From positions 484,059 to 548,058 of the forward strand of contig DASRHP010000012.1 of assembly GCA_035650475.1 (NCBI GenBank): a DNA stretch of 64,000 nt, written 5' to 3'. The notes under the pieces are model-generated. The model was given only the letters and a program-made list of their open reading frames with translations. It made no database searches and was not told the DNA's origin. Positions 45,899 to 54,762 of this stretch are shown here, piece by piece. This DNA is from Candidatus Binataceae bacterium (GTDB lineage Bacteria; Desulfobacterota; Binatia; Binatales; Binataceae). Each line of letters starts with the position of its first letter. The first letter of the stretch is position 1. The position numbers and the translations under genes were made by a program.

Positions 45899-47431
45899 GT
45901 GATCCTGATTCTGGATTTCGGCAGCCAGTACACGCAGCTCATCGCTCGCCGCGTGCGCGAGGCGCGCGCCTATTGCGAGATTCATCCATACAATCTCGCG
46001 CCCGAGAAGATCCGCGCGATGCGCCCGCGCGGGATCATTCTGTCGGGTGGTCCGGCGAGCCTCTACGAGACCGGCGCGCCGGATATTTCGCCCGAGGTGC
46101 TGCACGTCGGATGCCCCGTGCTCGGCATCTGCTACGGGCTTTACGTGATCGCGCAGCATCTGGGCGCCCGCAGCGCCGGCGCGCGCGCTCGCGAGTACGG
46201 CCCGGCCACGCTGATTATCGACCGGCGCGATCCGCTGTTCGAGGGAATCGACGAGCGCGAGCAGCGAGTCTGGATGAGCCACGGCGACCGCGTCGAGGCG
46301 ATTCCCGCCGAGCTTGAGCCGATCGCGCACAGCGACAATTCGCCCTACGCCGCCGTGCGCACGCGCGACGGGAGGATGCGCGGCATCCAGTTCCATCCGG
46401 AAGTTGCGCACACTCCGTGCGGGGCGCGGGTCCTGCGCAACTTCGTGCTTGGGATTTGCGGCGAGCCGGGCGACTGGACGCCCGCCGCCTTCGTCGAGAC
46501 CAAGCTCGGCGAGATCCGCGCGCGCGTCGGGCCCGACGACCGCGTGATCATGGGGCTGTCAGGCGGCGTCGATTCATCGGTCGCTGCGGTGCTGATCCAT
46601 CGCGCGATCGGCGATCGCCTGCGATGCGTGTTCGTGGACACGGGACTTTTGCGCGCGGGCGAGCGCGAGCGGATGGAGAGCGTATTCGGCGGCCGGCTCG
46701 GGATAGCGCTGCGCGTGGTCGACGCGTCCGAACTTTTCATCAAACGCCTCGAAGGCGTGCTCGACCCCGAGCACAAGCGCCGGATTATCGGCCATACTTT
46801 CATCGAGGTATTCGAGAACGAGGCGCGCGCGATGGGCGGCGCGCGGTTTCTTGGCCAGGGAACGCTCTACCCCGACGTTATCGAGTCGGTCTCGTTCAAG
46901 GGGCCCTCGGCCACGATCAAGACCCATCACAACGTCGGCGGGCTGCCGGAGCGCATGCGCCTGGAGCTGATCGAGCCGTTGCGCGAGTTGTTCAAGGACG
47001 AAGTCCGCGCGGTCGGCCGCGAGCTCGGCCTGGGCGCCGACGTCGTCGATCGCGAGCCGTTCCCGGGCCCCGGTCTGGCGGTGCGCATCGTCGGCGAGGT
47101 CACGCGCGAGCGGCTGGAGCTTCTGCGCCGCGCCGACAGGATTGTGATGGAGGAGATCGAAGCGCAGCGGCTGGGCACGCAGCTATGGCAGGCCTTCGCC
47201 GTGCTGCTGCCGCTCAAGACGGTCGGCGTGATGGGCGATGGGCGCAGCTATGAGAGCGTGATCGCGATCCGTGCGGTCGAGTCGTCCGACGGGATGACCG
47301 CCGACTGGGCGCGGCTGGACCCGGCACTGCTGGCGCGGCTTTCCAGCCGGATCACTAACGAGGCGCGCGGGGTCAACCGCGTCGTATACGACATCACCTC
47401 CAAGCCGCCCGCGACCATCGAATGGGAGTAG
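45899..47431 (+). CDS. guaA: GMP synthase (glutamine-hydrolysing)
   Basis: Converts XMP to GMP using glutamine. The 510-residue protein starts at a GTG with ILILDFGSQYTQLIARRVRE, has the amidotransferase cysteine in VLGICYGLYVIA with FHPEVAHT downstream, the ATP pyrophosphatase P-loop GLSGGVDSSVAA, and the C-terminal dimerisation domain ending YDITSKPPATIEWE, all typical. The 129-bp upstream gap includes TATAGT at 45875-45880, a possible -10 box without a clear -35. gltX follows after 7 bp. Confidence 0.97.
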   Translation: MILILDFGSQYTQLIARRVREARAYCEIHPYNLAPEKIRAMRPRGIILSGGPASLYETGAPDISPEVLHVGCPVLGICYGLYVIAQHLGARSAGARAREYGPATLIIDRRDPLFEGIDEREQRVWMSHGDRVEAIPAELEPIAHSDNSPYAAVRTRDGRMRGIQFHPEVAHTPCGARVLRNFVLGICGEPGDWTPAAFVETKLGEIRARVGPDDRVIMGLSGGVDSSVAAVLIHRAIGDRLRCVFVDTGLLRAGERERMESVFGGRLGIALRVVDASELFIKRLEGVLDPEHKRRIIGHTFIEVFENEARAMGGARFLGQGTLYPDVIESVSFKGPSATIKTHHNVGGLPERMRLELIEPLRELFKDEVRAVGRELGLGADVVDREPFPGPGLAVRIVGEVTRERLELLRRADRIVMEEIEAQRLGTQLWQAFAVLLPLKTVGVMGDGRSYESVIAIRAVESSDGMTADWARLDPALLARLSSRITNEARGVNRVVYDITSKPPATIEWE

Positions 47432-47438
47432 CCGCATC

Positions 47439-48887
47439 GTGACCGTCCGCAGCCGCTACGCGCCGAGCCCCACCGGCGCGCTTCACATCGGCAACGTGCG
47501 CTCGGGGCTGTTCGCCTACCTCTTCGCGCGCCACAACCGCGGCCAGTTCATCCTGCGCATCGACGATACCGACCGCGAGCGCTCCACCCAGGAGTCGCTA
47601 AACGAGATTTTGGAAAGCCTGCGCTGGCTCGGAATCGAATGGGACGAGGGGCCGCCCGATCCCAGATACTTCCAGTCCAACCGCTTCGAGCGCTACCGCC
47701 AGGGCGCGCTCGAACTGCTGCGGGCGAAGAAGGCCTATCCGTGCTACTGCACCGCCGAGGAGCTGGAGGCCAGGCGCAAGCAGGCCGAGCGCGAGCATCG
47801 CAAGCCCGGCTACGACGGCAAGTGCCGCGACCTGCCGTTCGCCGCCGACCTCGCATTGCCCGACCGCACCGCCGGCCGCAACTACACCATCCGCTTTCGC
47901 GCGCCGCGGGTCGGCGAGACCGTCGTCGATGACCTGATCAAGGGGCGCGCGGTGTTCGACAACGCGGAGCTGGATGATCTGATCATCTTTCGCTCGGACG
48001 GCGTGCCGACCTACAATTTTGCGACCGTCCTCGACGACGCCGACTTCGGCATTACGCACGTCGTCCGCGGCGACGACCATCTGCCGAACACGCCGCGCCA
48101 GATGCAGATTTTCTATGCGCTCGGCCTGACGCCGCCCGCCTACGCGCATCTGCCGATGGTGATGGGGCCGGACGGGCAGAAGCTCTCCAAGCGCCATGGC
48201 GCGATCTCGGTCTTCGCCTACCGCGACCTCGGTTATTTTCCCGAGGCGCTGCTCAACTATTTGGCGCGGCTGGGATGGTCGCACGGCGACCAGGAAATCT
48301 TCTCGAAGCAGGAGCTGATCGAGTATTTCGACTTCGCCGCCTGCGGCAAGTCAGCGGGGATTTTCAACGCCGAGAAGCTGCTGTGGCTGAATTTCCACTA
48401 CCTCAAGCAGCGCCCGCTGGCGCAACTTGCGCGCGAGGTCCGACCGTTCATCGAGCGCGCCGGATATACGAAGATTCCCGGCGACGAGGCGTGGCTTCAG
48501 AAAATGATCGCGACCCTGCGCGAGCGCGCCAAGACCCTGGTCGAACTGGTCGATTTCGCGAAGTTCTACCTGAGCGACGAGATTGTGATCGAGCCCAAGG
48601 CGGCGGCGAAATTTCTCAAGCCCGAGATGGCCGAGCCGCTGGCCGCGCTGGCCTCCGAGCTGGAGACGCTTGAGGGCGACTTCAACGAGGCGGCAATCCA
48701 GGCCGCCTTCGAGCGCGTGCTCGGACGCTTCGCGATGAAACTCGGGCAGCTTGCGCAGCCGGTGCGCGTCGCGCTGACGGGCGGCACGGTGAGCCCGGGA
48801 ATCTACGAAGTGATCGCGGTGCTCGGCCGCGCCCGCACGGTGCTCCGCCTGCGCCGCGCGCTCGAACTGATAGGTTCGGCCGCTTAG
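47439..48887 (+). CDS. gltX: Glutamyl-tRNA synthetase
   Basis: Charges tRNA-Glu (and perhaps tRNA-Gln). The 482-residue class I synthetase starts at a GTG with RYAPSPTGALHIGNVRSGLFAYLFAR (HIGH motif as HIGN), has the FILRIDDTDRERS motif and the KMSKS-like KLSKRHG, and a full C-terminal anticodon-binding region. Size is normal for bacterial GluRS. It follows guaA by 7 bp and probably ends that transcript. Confidence 0.96.
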   Translation: MTVRSRYAPSPTGALHIGNVRSGLFAYLFARHNRGQFILRIDDTDRERSTQESLNEILESLRWLGIEWDEGPPDPRYFQSNRFERYRQGALELLRAKKAYPCYCTAEELEARRKQAEREHRKPGYDGKCRDLPFAADLALPDRTAGRNYTIRFRAPRVGETVVDDLIKGRAVFDNAELDDLIIFRSDGVPTYNFATVLDDADFGITHVVRGDDHLPNTPRQMQIFYALGLTPPAYAHLPMVMGPDGQKLSKRHGAISVFAYRDLGYFPEALLNYLARLGWSHGDQEIFSKQELIEYFDFAACGKSAGIFNAEKLLWLNFHYLKQRPLAQLAREVRPFIERAGYTKIPGDEAWLQKMIATLRERAKTLVELVDFAKFYLSDEIVIEPKAAAKFLKPEMAEPLAALASELETLEGDFNEAAIQAAFERVLGRFAMKLGQLAQPVRVALTGGTVSPGIYEVIAVLGRARTVLRLRRALELIGSAA

Positions 48888-49275
48888 CGCGATACTGCGA
48901 CGACAGGCGACCGCGGTAACGCAAAGCGTTGCCGTGATCTTGTACCAGGGGGGCCTCCGTGCCAGCCCTCGTTCCTCGGCACCAGATTCGATTGCCGGTT
49001 TGTCCTGGCCATTCGCAGGTGGGGTTTCTGTTCTAGATGCCGCGCCGCCCCAGGACAGAGAGCGGGCGCGCCGGCTTGTACGCCCTCGCAAGCCGTGGCA
49101 AAGGGCGAAATGCGAAGGTTTGCTCTCCAGCCCGCTCGCAAAGTATTCCGGTTTTAGACGCACTCCTGCGCGGCACGCGAATTGTAAGGCCTCGGCACCG
49201 AGCGCTGACGGCGTCTGCGGAAGCGGCGTTCGCGGCGATTGGCGCGCGCGGCGGGGGCGTTGTAAAAGGAGAGCC
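48888..49275. other. 388-bp gene-free stretch after gltX
   Basis: No gene is supported here. At 48915-48933 GGTAACGC and GCGTTGCC (one G-T pair) flank AAA, a small hairpin just after gltX that could end its transcript but has no T-run. The last bases hold AAGGAGA, the ribosome site of the next gene. Confidence 0.4.
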
Positions 49276-50115
49276 ATGGACGCGGAAACCATCCGGAACC
49301 CCGGCTACGTCGAGGGCAGTTTCAACTACGTCAGGCCGATGGCGGAGAAGCCGGCAACCTGGCTGTACAAGCCGACGCCGGACGCGCCGCTGCGCAACTG
49401 GGAGCCTGAGCGCCACACGATGCGGGTGGAGGACGGCCGCGCGGTCGCCGGCGAACTGACGCTCGACGGCGCAGGCTTCGCGCTGGTGCCCCATCGCAGC
49501 GCGACCGCCAATTTCTACGACGACGCCGAGGTCAAGGCGGTCTATTACCCCGAGGTCGAGCGGCTGGTTAAGCAGGTCAGTGGCGCCTGGCGGGTCTTGG
49601 TGTTCGACCATAACGTGCGCTGCGCGCCGATGGCGAAGCAGGGACTGAACGCCGCGCGCGAGCCGGTGCGTTTCGCGCACAACGACTACACGCCCAAGTC
49701 GGCGCCGCAGCGCGTGCGCGATCTGCTCGGCGCCGAGGCCGAGGAGTTGCTCAAGCATCGCTTTGCCTTTATCAACGTATGGCGGCCGATCCGCGGGCCG
49801 GTCGAGGAATCGCCGCTCGCCGTATGCCACGCGCAGAGCATCAAGGTGAGCGACTTCATCGCGACCGATCTCAAGTATCGCGACCGCACCGGCGAGGTGT
49901 TTTCGGTCGCTTACAGCCCGGCCCATCGGTGGTATTACTTCCCGCGGATGCGCTCCGACGAGGCGCTGTTCCTCAAGTGCTTCGACTCGGCGACCGACGG
50001 GCGCGCGCGCTGGACCGCGCATTGCGCCTTCGACGATCCGAGCGCGCCGCCAGACGCCGCGCCGCGCGAGAGCATCGAGGTGCGCACGATCGCGTTTTTC
50101 GCGTCCCTGAGCTGA
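49276..50115 (+). CDS. CmcJ/NvfI-family oxygenase-like protein
   Basis: A 279-residue protein beginning at the ATG at 49276 after AAGGAGA. It has the CmcJ/NvfI family pattern: FNYVRP near the N terminus, RVLVFDHNVR, PVRFAHNDYTPKSAPQRVRDLL, FINVWRPIRGPVEESPLAVCHAQSI, and AYSPAHRWYYFPRMRSDEALFLKCFDS. Relatives work in cephamycin and fungal meroterpenoid pathways as putative non-heme-iron oxygenases; bacterial members are mostly uncharacterised. It sits alone, 168 bp before the MaoC gene, so its substrate cannot be inferred. Confidence 0.85.
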   Translation: MDAETIRNPGYVEGSFNYVRPMAEKPATWLYKPTPDAPLRNWEPERHTMRVEDGRAVAGELTLDGAGFALVPHRSATANFYDDAEVKAVYYPEVERLVKQVSGAWRVLVFDHNVRCAPMAKQGLNAAREPVRFAHNDYTPKSAPQRVRDLLGAEAEELLKHRFAFINVWRPIRGPVEESPLAVCHAQSIKVSDFIATDLKYRDRTGEVFSVAYSPAHRWYYFPRMRSDEALFLKCFDSATDGRARWTAHCAFDDPSAPPDAAPRESIEVRTIAFFASLS

Positions 50116-50283
50116 ACGGTAATCGGCGGCCGTCTGGCGGCGCGCGCTCGCGATACGCCGGGTCGATTGCGGTTTGCGCTCATGCGTCGGCACTGTGCCG
50201 CGATGGACTAACGTTGGCGTCCGTGGAAGGCTGGCCGCAGGCAGGCGCGCCGACACGGAGCGCCTGAACACGGGAGGCCCCTG

Positions 50284-50751
50284 ATGGAGACGATTCGATT
50301 CGACGATATTGAAAAGCTGCGCTCGAAGATCAGCGACCAGTTCGGCCCCTGGAGCAAGCCGATCGAGGTGACCCAAGAGAAGATTAACCAGTTCGCCGAG
50401 GTGACCGGCGACCATCAGTGGATCCACATCGACGTTGAGCGTGCCAAGCGCGAGAGCCCATTCAAGGCGCCGGTCGCGCACGGCTTTCTGACGCTCAGCC
50501 TGCTGCCGGCCTTCGAGATCGACGAGGGATGGAAGGTTGTCGGCTATCGCAACGTGGTGAACTACGGCGGCAACAAGCTGCGCTTCATCTCGCCGGTACC
50601 GGCCGGATCGAAAGTGCACGCGCGCCGCCGCGTGATTGCGGTCGAAGAGCGTCCGCAAGGGACGCAAGTCACGCAGGAGACCCAGGTGGCCGTGGTCGGC
50701 CAGGAGCGGCCCGCGCTGACCTACGAAGGCATTTTCCTGTACGTGCGTTGA
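50284..50751 (+). CDS. MaoC-family enoyl-CoA hydratase-like protein
   Basis: A 155-residue single hot-dog-domain protein. It has the hydratase catalytic motif FAEVTGDHQWIHIDVERAKRESPFKAPVAHGFLTLSL, where the Asp/His pair and the following Gly-x-x-T match R-specific enoyl-CoA hydratases (PhaJ/NodN type). The family hydrates or dehydrates acyl-CoA thioesters. The start is preceded by GGGAGG. It is convergent with a CoA-transferase gene, and an acyl-CoA dehydrogenase-like gene lies about 4 kb on, hinting at CoA-ester catabolism; that link is inference. Confidence 0.9.
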   Translation: METIRFDDIEKLRSKISDQFGPWSKPIEVTQEKINQFAEVTGDHQWIHIDVERAKRESPFKAPVAHGFLTLSLLPAFEIDEGWKVVGYRNVVNYGGNKLRFISPVPAGSKVHARRRVIAVEERPQGTQVTQETQVAVVGQERPALTYEGIFLYVR

Positions 50752-50966
50752 TGTCAGCGTGGCGGGCCCCGGTGCCGGCCCACTCTTATTTGTCGCTCAA
50801 CCAGTGCGATGAGCGATCGCGGCGAGCCGCTCGCGTTCCGGCGAAGCCGGCACGGTGGGGACGATATGGAGCATGAATTTAATACCCATCCTCCTCCAAT
50901 CACTGCGCGGCGGCGGCGCAAACGAGCGGCAGCGCCAGCGGCTTTGTCAGCTCAGCGCATAGCCTT

Positions 50967-52139
50967 TCACACCACGCCGCGCGCGCGCAGATCGGCGATT
51001 GCCGCCGGATCGTAGCCAAGCGCGGCGAGCACGGCGTCCGTGTGCTCACCCTTTTCGGGCGCGGCTGAGCGCAGCGCCCACGGCGTGCGGTTCATGTCCA
51101 CCGCCTGGCCGACCAGTTCCTGGCGTCCGCGTCTGGGATGCTCGACGGCGCGCGCGATGCCGATGTGCCGCACCTGCGGGTCCGCAAACACCTCGTCCAT
51201 TCGGTAAATTGGGCCGCACGGGACGCCCGCGCGATTGAGAATCTCGATCCACTCCGCCGATGGCCGCGTGCGCGTGATTTCCTCGATTGCCGCGTTTAGC
51301 TCGTCGCGGTTGCCAAGCCGGGCCCTGCCGCTGGAGTAGCGCGGATCCGCGGCGAGATGCTCGGCGCCGAGCGCCTTGCACAGCCGGCCGAAAAGCTCGC
51401 CGCCCGAGGCAGCAATATTGATGTGCCCGTCGGCGGTTCTGAACACGCCGGTCGGGATCGCGGTCGGATGGTTGTTGCCAGCCTGCTCCGGAATTTCCTT
51501 TGCCACGAGCCAGCGCGCGGCCTGGAAGTCGAGCATTGCGATCTGCGCTGCCAGCAGCGATGTCTGTACCCACTGACCCTCGCCGGATTGCTCGCGCTCA
51601 AGCAGCGCGATCAGCACGCCCATCGCGCAGAACACGCCGGCGCTGACGTCGGCGATCGCGATTCCCACTCGCACCGGCCCCTGGCCGGGCAGCCCCGTGA
51701 TTGACATCAAACCGCCCATGCCCTGCGCGATCTGATCAAGCCCTGGACGGCTGCGATACGGGCCATCCTGGCCGAAGCCCGAGACGCTGGCGTAAACCAG
51801 CCGCCGATTGACCGCGCGCATGCTCTCGTAGTCGATGCCGAGGCGGTGCTTTACGTCGGGGCGGTAATTCTCGACCAGCACGTCGGACTGGGCGACAAGC
51901 CGCCTGAGGATCTCCAGGCCCTCGGGGCGCTTGAGGTCGAGCGTCATGCTGCGTTTGTTGCGATGGAGGTTCTGGAAGTCGGGGCTGTGGCGCGCGCCGA
52001 CTTCGGTCGCGTCGTCTCCCGGCTGTTCGACCTTGAGCACGTCGGCACCCCAGTCGGCGAGCTGGCGCACAGCGGTCGGGCCGGCGCGCGCGCGGGTGAG
52101 GTCGATTACCTTGAAGCGCGACAGTGGAAGCTTGCCCAT
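50967..52139 (-). CDS. CaiB/BaiF-type (class III) CoA-transferase
   Basis: Moves CoA between carboxylic acids. The 390-residue protein has FKVIDLTRARAGPTAVRQLADWGADVLKVEQPGDD at the N terminus, NKRSMTLDLKRPEG, LVENYRPDVKHRLGIDYE, SGFGQDGPYRSRPG, and D164 in IADVSAGVFCAMG, aligning with the catalytic aspartate of formyl-CoA transferase. The start at 52139 has a TGAGG ribosome site; two ATGs at 52151 and 52154 are alternatives. It is not next to a dehydratase or ligase that would reveal the acid. Confidence 0.92.
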   Translation of the reverse strand: MGKLPLSRFKVIDLTRARAGPTAVRQLADWGADVLKVEQPGDDATEVGARHSPDFQNLHRNKRSMTLDLKRPEGLEILRRLVAQSDVLVENYRPDVKHRLGIDYESMRAVNRRLVYASVSGFGQDGPYRSRPGLDQIAQGMGGLMSITGLPGQGPVRVGIAIADVSAGVFCAMGVLIALLEREQSGEGQWVQTSLLAAQIAMLDFQAARWLVAKEIPEQAGNNHPTAIPTGVFRTADGHINIAASGGELFGRLCKALGAEHLAADPRYSSGRARLGNRDELNAAIEEITRTRPSAEWIEILNRAGVPCGPIYRMDEVFADPQVRHIGIARAVEHPRRGRQELVGQAVDMNRTPWALRSAAPEKGEHTDAVLAALGYDPAAIADLRARGVV

Positions 52140-52637
52140 AACGGGCCTCATCATAGTGCGAAGCTTGCGCCGAGCGGTAACGCCGCCCCGGAATCCGGTG
52201 ATCGCCCGCCAAGGGAGTCTGCTTCGCGCCTTGACGGTTCGCGAATGAAGTTGGATTACTCCAAACGCCCGGGGGATGCGTGCCGCGCAACCATCCGCCA
52301 TATCCCGGCACTCCCGACGGCCAGGTCCCCGGCGGCGATCGCAGCCCGATCAACGAGCCGCTTGCACAGCTCACCTACGCGGCGGCAGGAGCCTCTGATC
52401 GCGCAAGCGGCGAACACGAGACTGCTGTCCGCAGGCGGGTCATGTCCTCGATGTCGAGGACGACGCGGCCGCGATGCCAGTAGCTGACCTAGCGCCGGCC
52501 CCGACGTCATCGAGAGCAGCGCCTGGTGCGGCGGCAGAAGCGCGTTCGAACTGAGCGTGAAGCCGCGGCGCGTTTTGCGCGCGCGGCTTTTCGGCTATCC
52601 TTGCGCACTTTGGCGATGCCCATCTGACGCGCGGCCC
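52140..52637. other. About 500-bp gene-free stretch with divergent promoters expected
   Basis: Between the CoA-transferase gene (minus) and an MFS gene (plus) I see no conserved reading frame, RNA gene or strong repeat. Short open frames here lack recognisable protein character. It must hold the promoters of both genes, but no clear -35/-10 pair stands out. Confidence 0.4.
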
Positions 52638-53828
52638 ATGACGCGAATTCCCTGGCTCAAGCTGCTCCTGCTCTGGCTCTCGGGCATCAGCTTGCGCCTG
52701 ACGCTGCTCGCCATCCCGCCGCTCCTCCCGCTCATCCATCGCGACCTCCCGCTCGACGAAACCGCGGTTGCCGCACTGCTCGGACTGCCAGTGCTGCTGC
52801 TCGCAAGCGCAGCGACGGCGGGCTCGATGCTGATTTCGCGCTTCGACGCGCGCCGCGCGGTGATCGTCGGCACCGCGCTGGTCGGTGCGAGCTCGGCGCT
52901 GCGCGGCGTGGGACCGTCGCTTGCGATGCTGTTCGGGATGACGCTGCTGATGGGCGCCAGTATCGCGGTGGTGCAGCCTGCGCTGCCGGCGCTGGTTTAC
53001 CATTGGACACCCGCCCACGTCGGACTGGCCACTGCGGTTTACACCAACGGATTGCTCGTCGGCGAACTGGTCGGCGCGGGCGCGACGACGCAGGCAATCG
53101 TGCCGCTTGCCGGGAACTGGCGCGCCGCGCTGGCGGTGTGGGGAGTGTTTCCGATCATCGTGGCGGCGATGCTCTGGCTGCTGACGCCGCGGTTGGGCGC
53201 GGTGGACGAGCAGGGCGAACGGACGCAATGGTGGCCCGACTTCAGGCACGGCCTGACCTGGCGGCTGGGTTTCATCCAAGCCGGCAGCTCGGTCATCTAC
53301 TACGGCGCCAACGCGTTCTTTCCTGATTACCTGCACAGCGTGGGGGCCACCCATCTGATCGCGTCGTCGCTTGTCTGGCTTAACGGCGCGCAGTTTCCCG
53401 CCTCGATTATCGTGGCGCTGTTTCCGGAGCGATTCGTCGGACGGACGGTGCCGATTCAAACGATGGCGGTGGTCACCGCGGCCGGGCTGGGCGTGTTCTT
53501 TATCCCGCACGATTGGGCGCGCATCGCTGGGGCGGCGCTCCTCGGCTTTTCGTCCGCCATGTGCTTCGTGCTCAACCTGGTCTTTCCGCCGCTGCTGGCC
53601 GAGCGCCCGGCCGACGTCCATCGGGTCTCGGCCGGGATGTTCACGATCGGTTACGGGATGGCGTTTCTGATGCCGCTGATCGGCGGCGCGGCGTGGGACC
53701 GCACAGGAGTCGCGGCGTTCTCGCTGGCGCCGGCCATTATCGGCTCGCTCTGCCTGCTGCTCGCGCCGTGGGGCCTTGAGCTTCGCGGACCGCAGGCGCT
53801 GACCAGGGCCGGCGGGCAGTCAACCTGA
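52638..53828 (+). CDS. Major facilitator superfamily transporter (CynX/NimT-like)
   Basis: A 396-residue membrane protein with about 12 hydrophobic helices. The opening LLLWLSGISLRLTLLAIPPLLPLIHRDL, the FDARRAVIVGTALVGASSALRG loop after helix 2, and VYTNGLLVGELVGAG match the CynX/NimT group (cyanate and 2-nitroimidazole transporters). The substrate is unknown. I start at the ATG at 52638 because the hydrophobic first helix follows at once; an in-frame GTG at 52557 would add 27 residues. It is convergent with the inositol-monophosphatase-type gene. Confidence 0.86.
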   Translation: MTRIPWLKLLLLWLSGISLRLTLLAIPPLLPLIHRDLPLDETAVAALLGLPVLLLASAATAGSMLISRFDARRAVIVGTALVGASSALRGVGPSLAMLFGMTLLMGASIAVVQPALPALVYHWTPAHVGLATAVYTNGLLVGELVGAGATTQAIVPLAGNWRAALAVWGVFPIIVAAMLWLLTPRLGAVDEQGERTQWWPDFRHGLTWRLGFIQAGSSVIYYGANAFFPDYLHSVGATHLIASSLVWLNGAQFPASIIVALFPERFVGRTVPIQTMAVVTAAGLGVFFIPHDWARIAGAALLGFSSAMCFVLNLVFPPLLAERPADVHRVSAGMFTIGYGMAFLMPLIGGAAWDRTGVAAFSLAPAIIGSLCLLLAPWGLELRGPQALTRAGGQST

Positions 53829-53847
53829 CGGCGCCGCAGTGCACCAA

Positions 53848-54675
53848 TTAGGGAGTGGGGCGAGCCTCAGCCAGACGCCGCTCGGCTTCCGGCCACGCCT
53901 TGAGGATCGTCGCGCGCATCGCGCGATGCAGCCGGCCGTTGCTCGCGAGGATCTGGCGTCCGCCCAGATCCAGGCGCGAGCCGTCCGCGTTGGTCACGCG
54001 CCCGCCCGCCTCGGTCACGACAAGCGCGCCGGCGGCGACGTCCCACGGATGGAGCCCGAATTCCCAGAAGGCGTCCACCCGCCCGCAGGCGACGTAGCAC
54101 AGGTCGAGCGCCGCGGAGCCGGTGCGCCGCACCCCCTGCGTGCGCATCATGAAGGCCTCCCAGAAGGTCAGGTAGAAGTGACGCCGCTCGCGCCGGTCGT
54201 AGGGGAAGCCGGTCGCGAGCAGGGCGAATTCGAGCGCCGGCGTCCGGCTGACCCGGATGCGCTTGCCATTGAGCCGCGCGCCGCGTCCGCGGGCGGCGAC
54301 GAACAGCTCGCGCTTGAGCGCGTCGAACACCACGCCGAGCTCGACGCGTCCGCGCCGCTCGTAGGCGATCGACACGCAGAACTGCGGGAACCCGTGGGCG
54401 AAGTTGGTGGTGCCGTCGAGCGGATCAATTATCCAGCGCTGGGCGCTCCGCTGCGCGTTGGCACCGCTTTCTTCGGCGAGGATCGCATGGTCCGGGAAGG
54501 CGCGGCTGATGATGGCGATCACGGCGGCCTCGGCCTCGCGGTCGGCTTCGGTGACCAGGTCGATCGAACTGCTCTTGCGGCTGACGCTGATGCGGCTGAG
54601 CCGGCGCAGATGGACGCGGCCGGCGGCGCGCGCGGCGGCCAGCGCCACGTGCTCGATCTCGCTTTGCACGGCCAC
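53848..54675 (-). CDS. Inositol monophosphatase family protein
   Basis: A 275-residue Mg-dependent phosphatase. It has the family signatures AILAEESG (metal Glu), WIIDPLDGTTNFAHGFPQF (motif A with metal Asp residues and catalytic Thr) and HPWDVAAGALVVTEAGGRVTN (motif B). Substrates in this family include inositol phosphates, NADP/PAP and histidinol phosphate; size and motifs fit SuhB-like enzymes. The start is a GTG at 54675. It lies 87 bp downstream of the acyl-CoA dehydrogenase-like gene on the same strand. Confidence 0.93.
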   Translation of the reverse strand: MAVQSEIEHVALAAARAAGRVHLRRLSRISVSRKSSSIDLVTEADREAEAAVIAIISRAFPDHAILAEESGANAQRSAQRWIIDPLDGTTNFAHGFPQFCVSIAYERRGRVELGVVFDALKRELFVAARGRGARLNGKRIRVSRTPALEFALLATGFPYDRRERRHFYLTFWEAFMMRTQGVRRTGSAALDLCYVACGRVDAFWEFGLHPWDVAAGALVVTEAGGRVTNADGSRLDLGGRQILASNGRLHRAMRATILKAWPEAERRLAEARPTP

Positions 54676-54762
54676 GGAAGTTATGCGAGGCGAGTCGCTT
54701 TAGCCAGCGCGCGCGGCGCGCGCCAGGGGCGGAAATCCACAACGGCCGGGCTCATCGAGCAC

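Noticed and set aside
48888..49275. N-terminal extension of the CmcJ-like gene back to 48934
   Set aside because: The frame is open, but the sequence is unconserved and a strong AAGGAGA site precedes the ATG at 49276, where homology starts.
50838..50850. Terminator between the convergent MaoC and CoA-transferase genes
   Set aside because: The 5-bp stem with a GAA loop is too short for this GC content and lacks a T-run on either strand.
52140..52637. Small genes in the 500-bp gap (for example 52280-52483)
   Set aside because: Short frames with no ribosome site, no hydrophobic or motif pattern and composition like other shadow frames.
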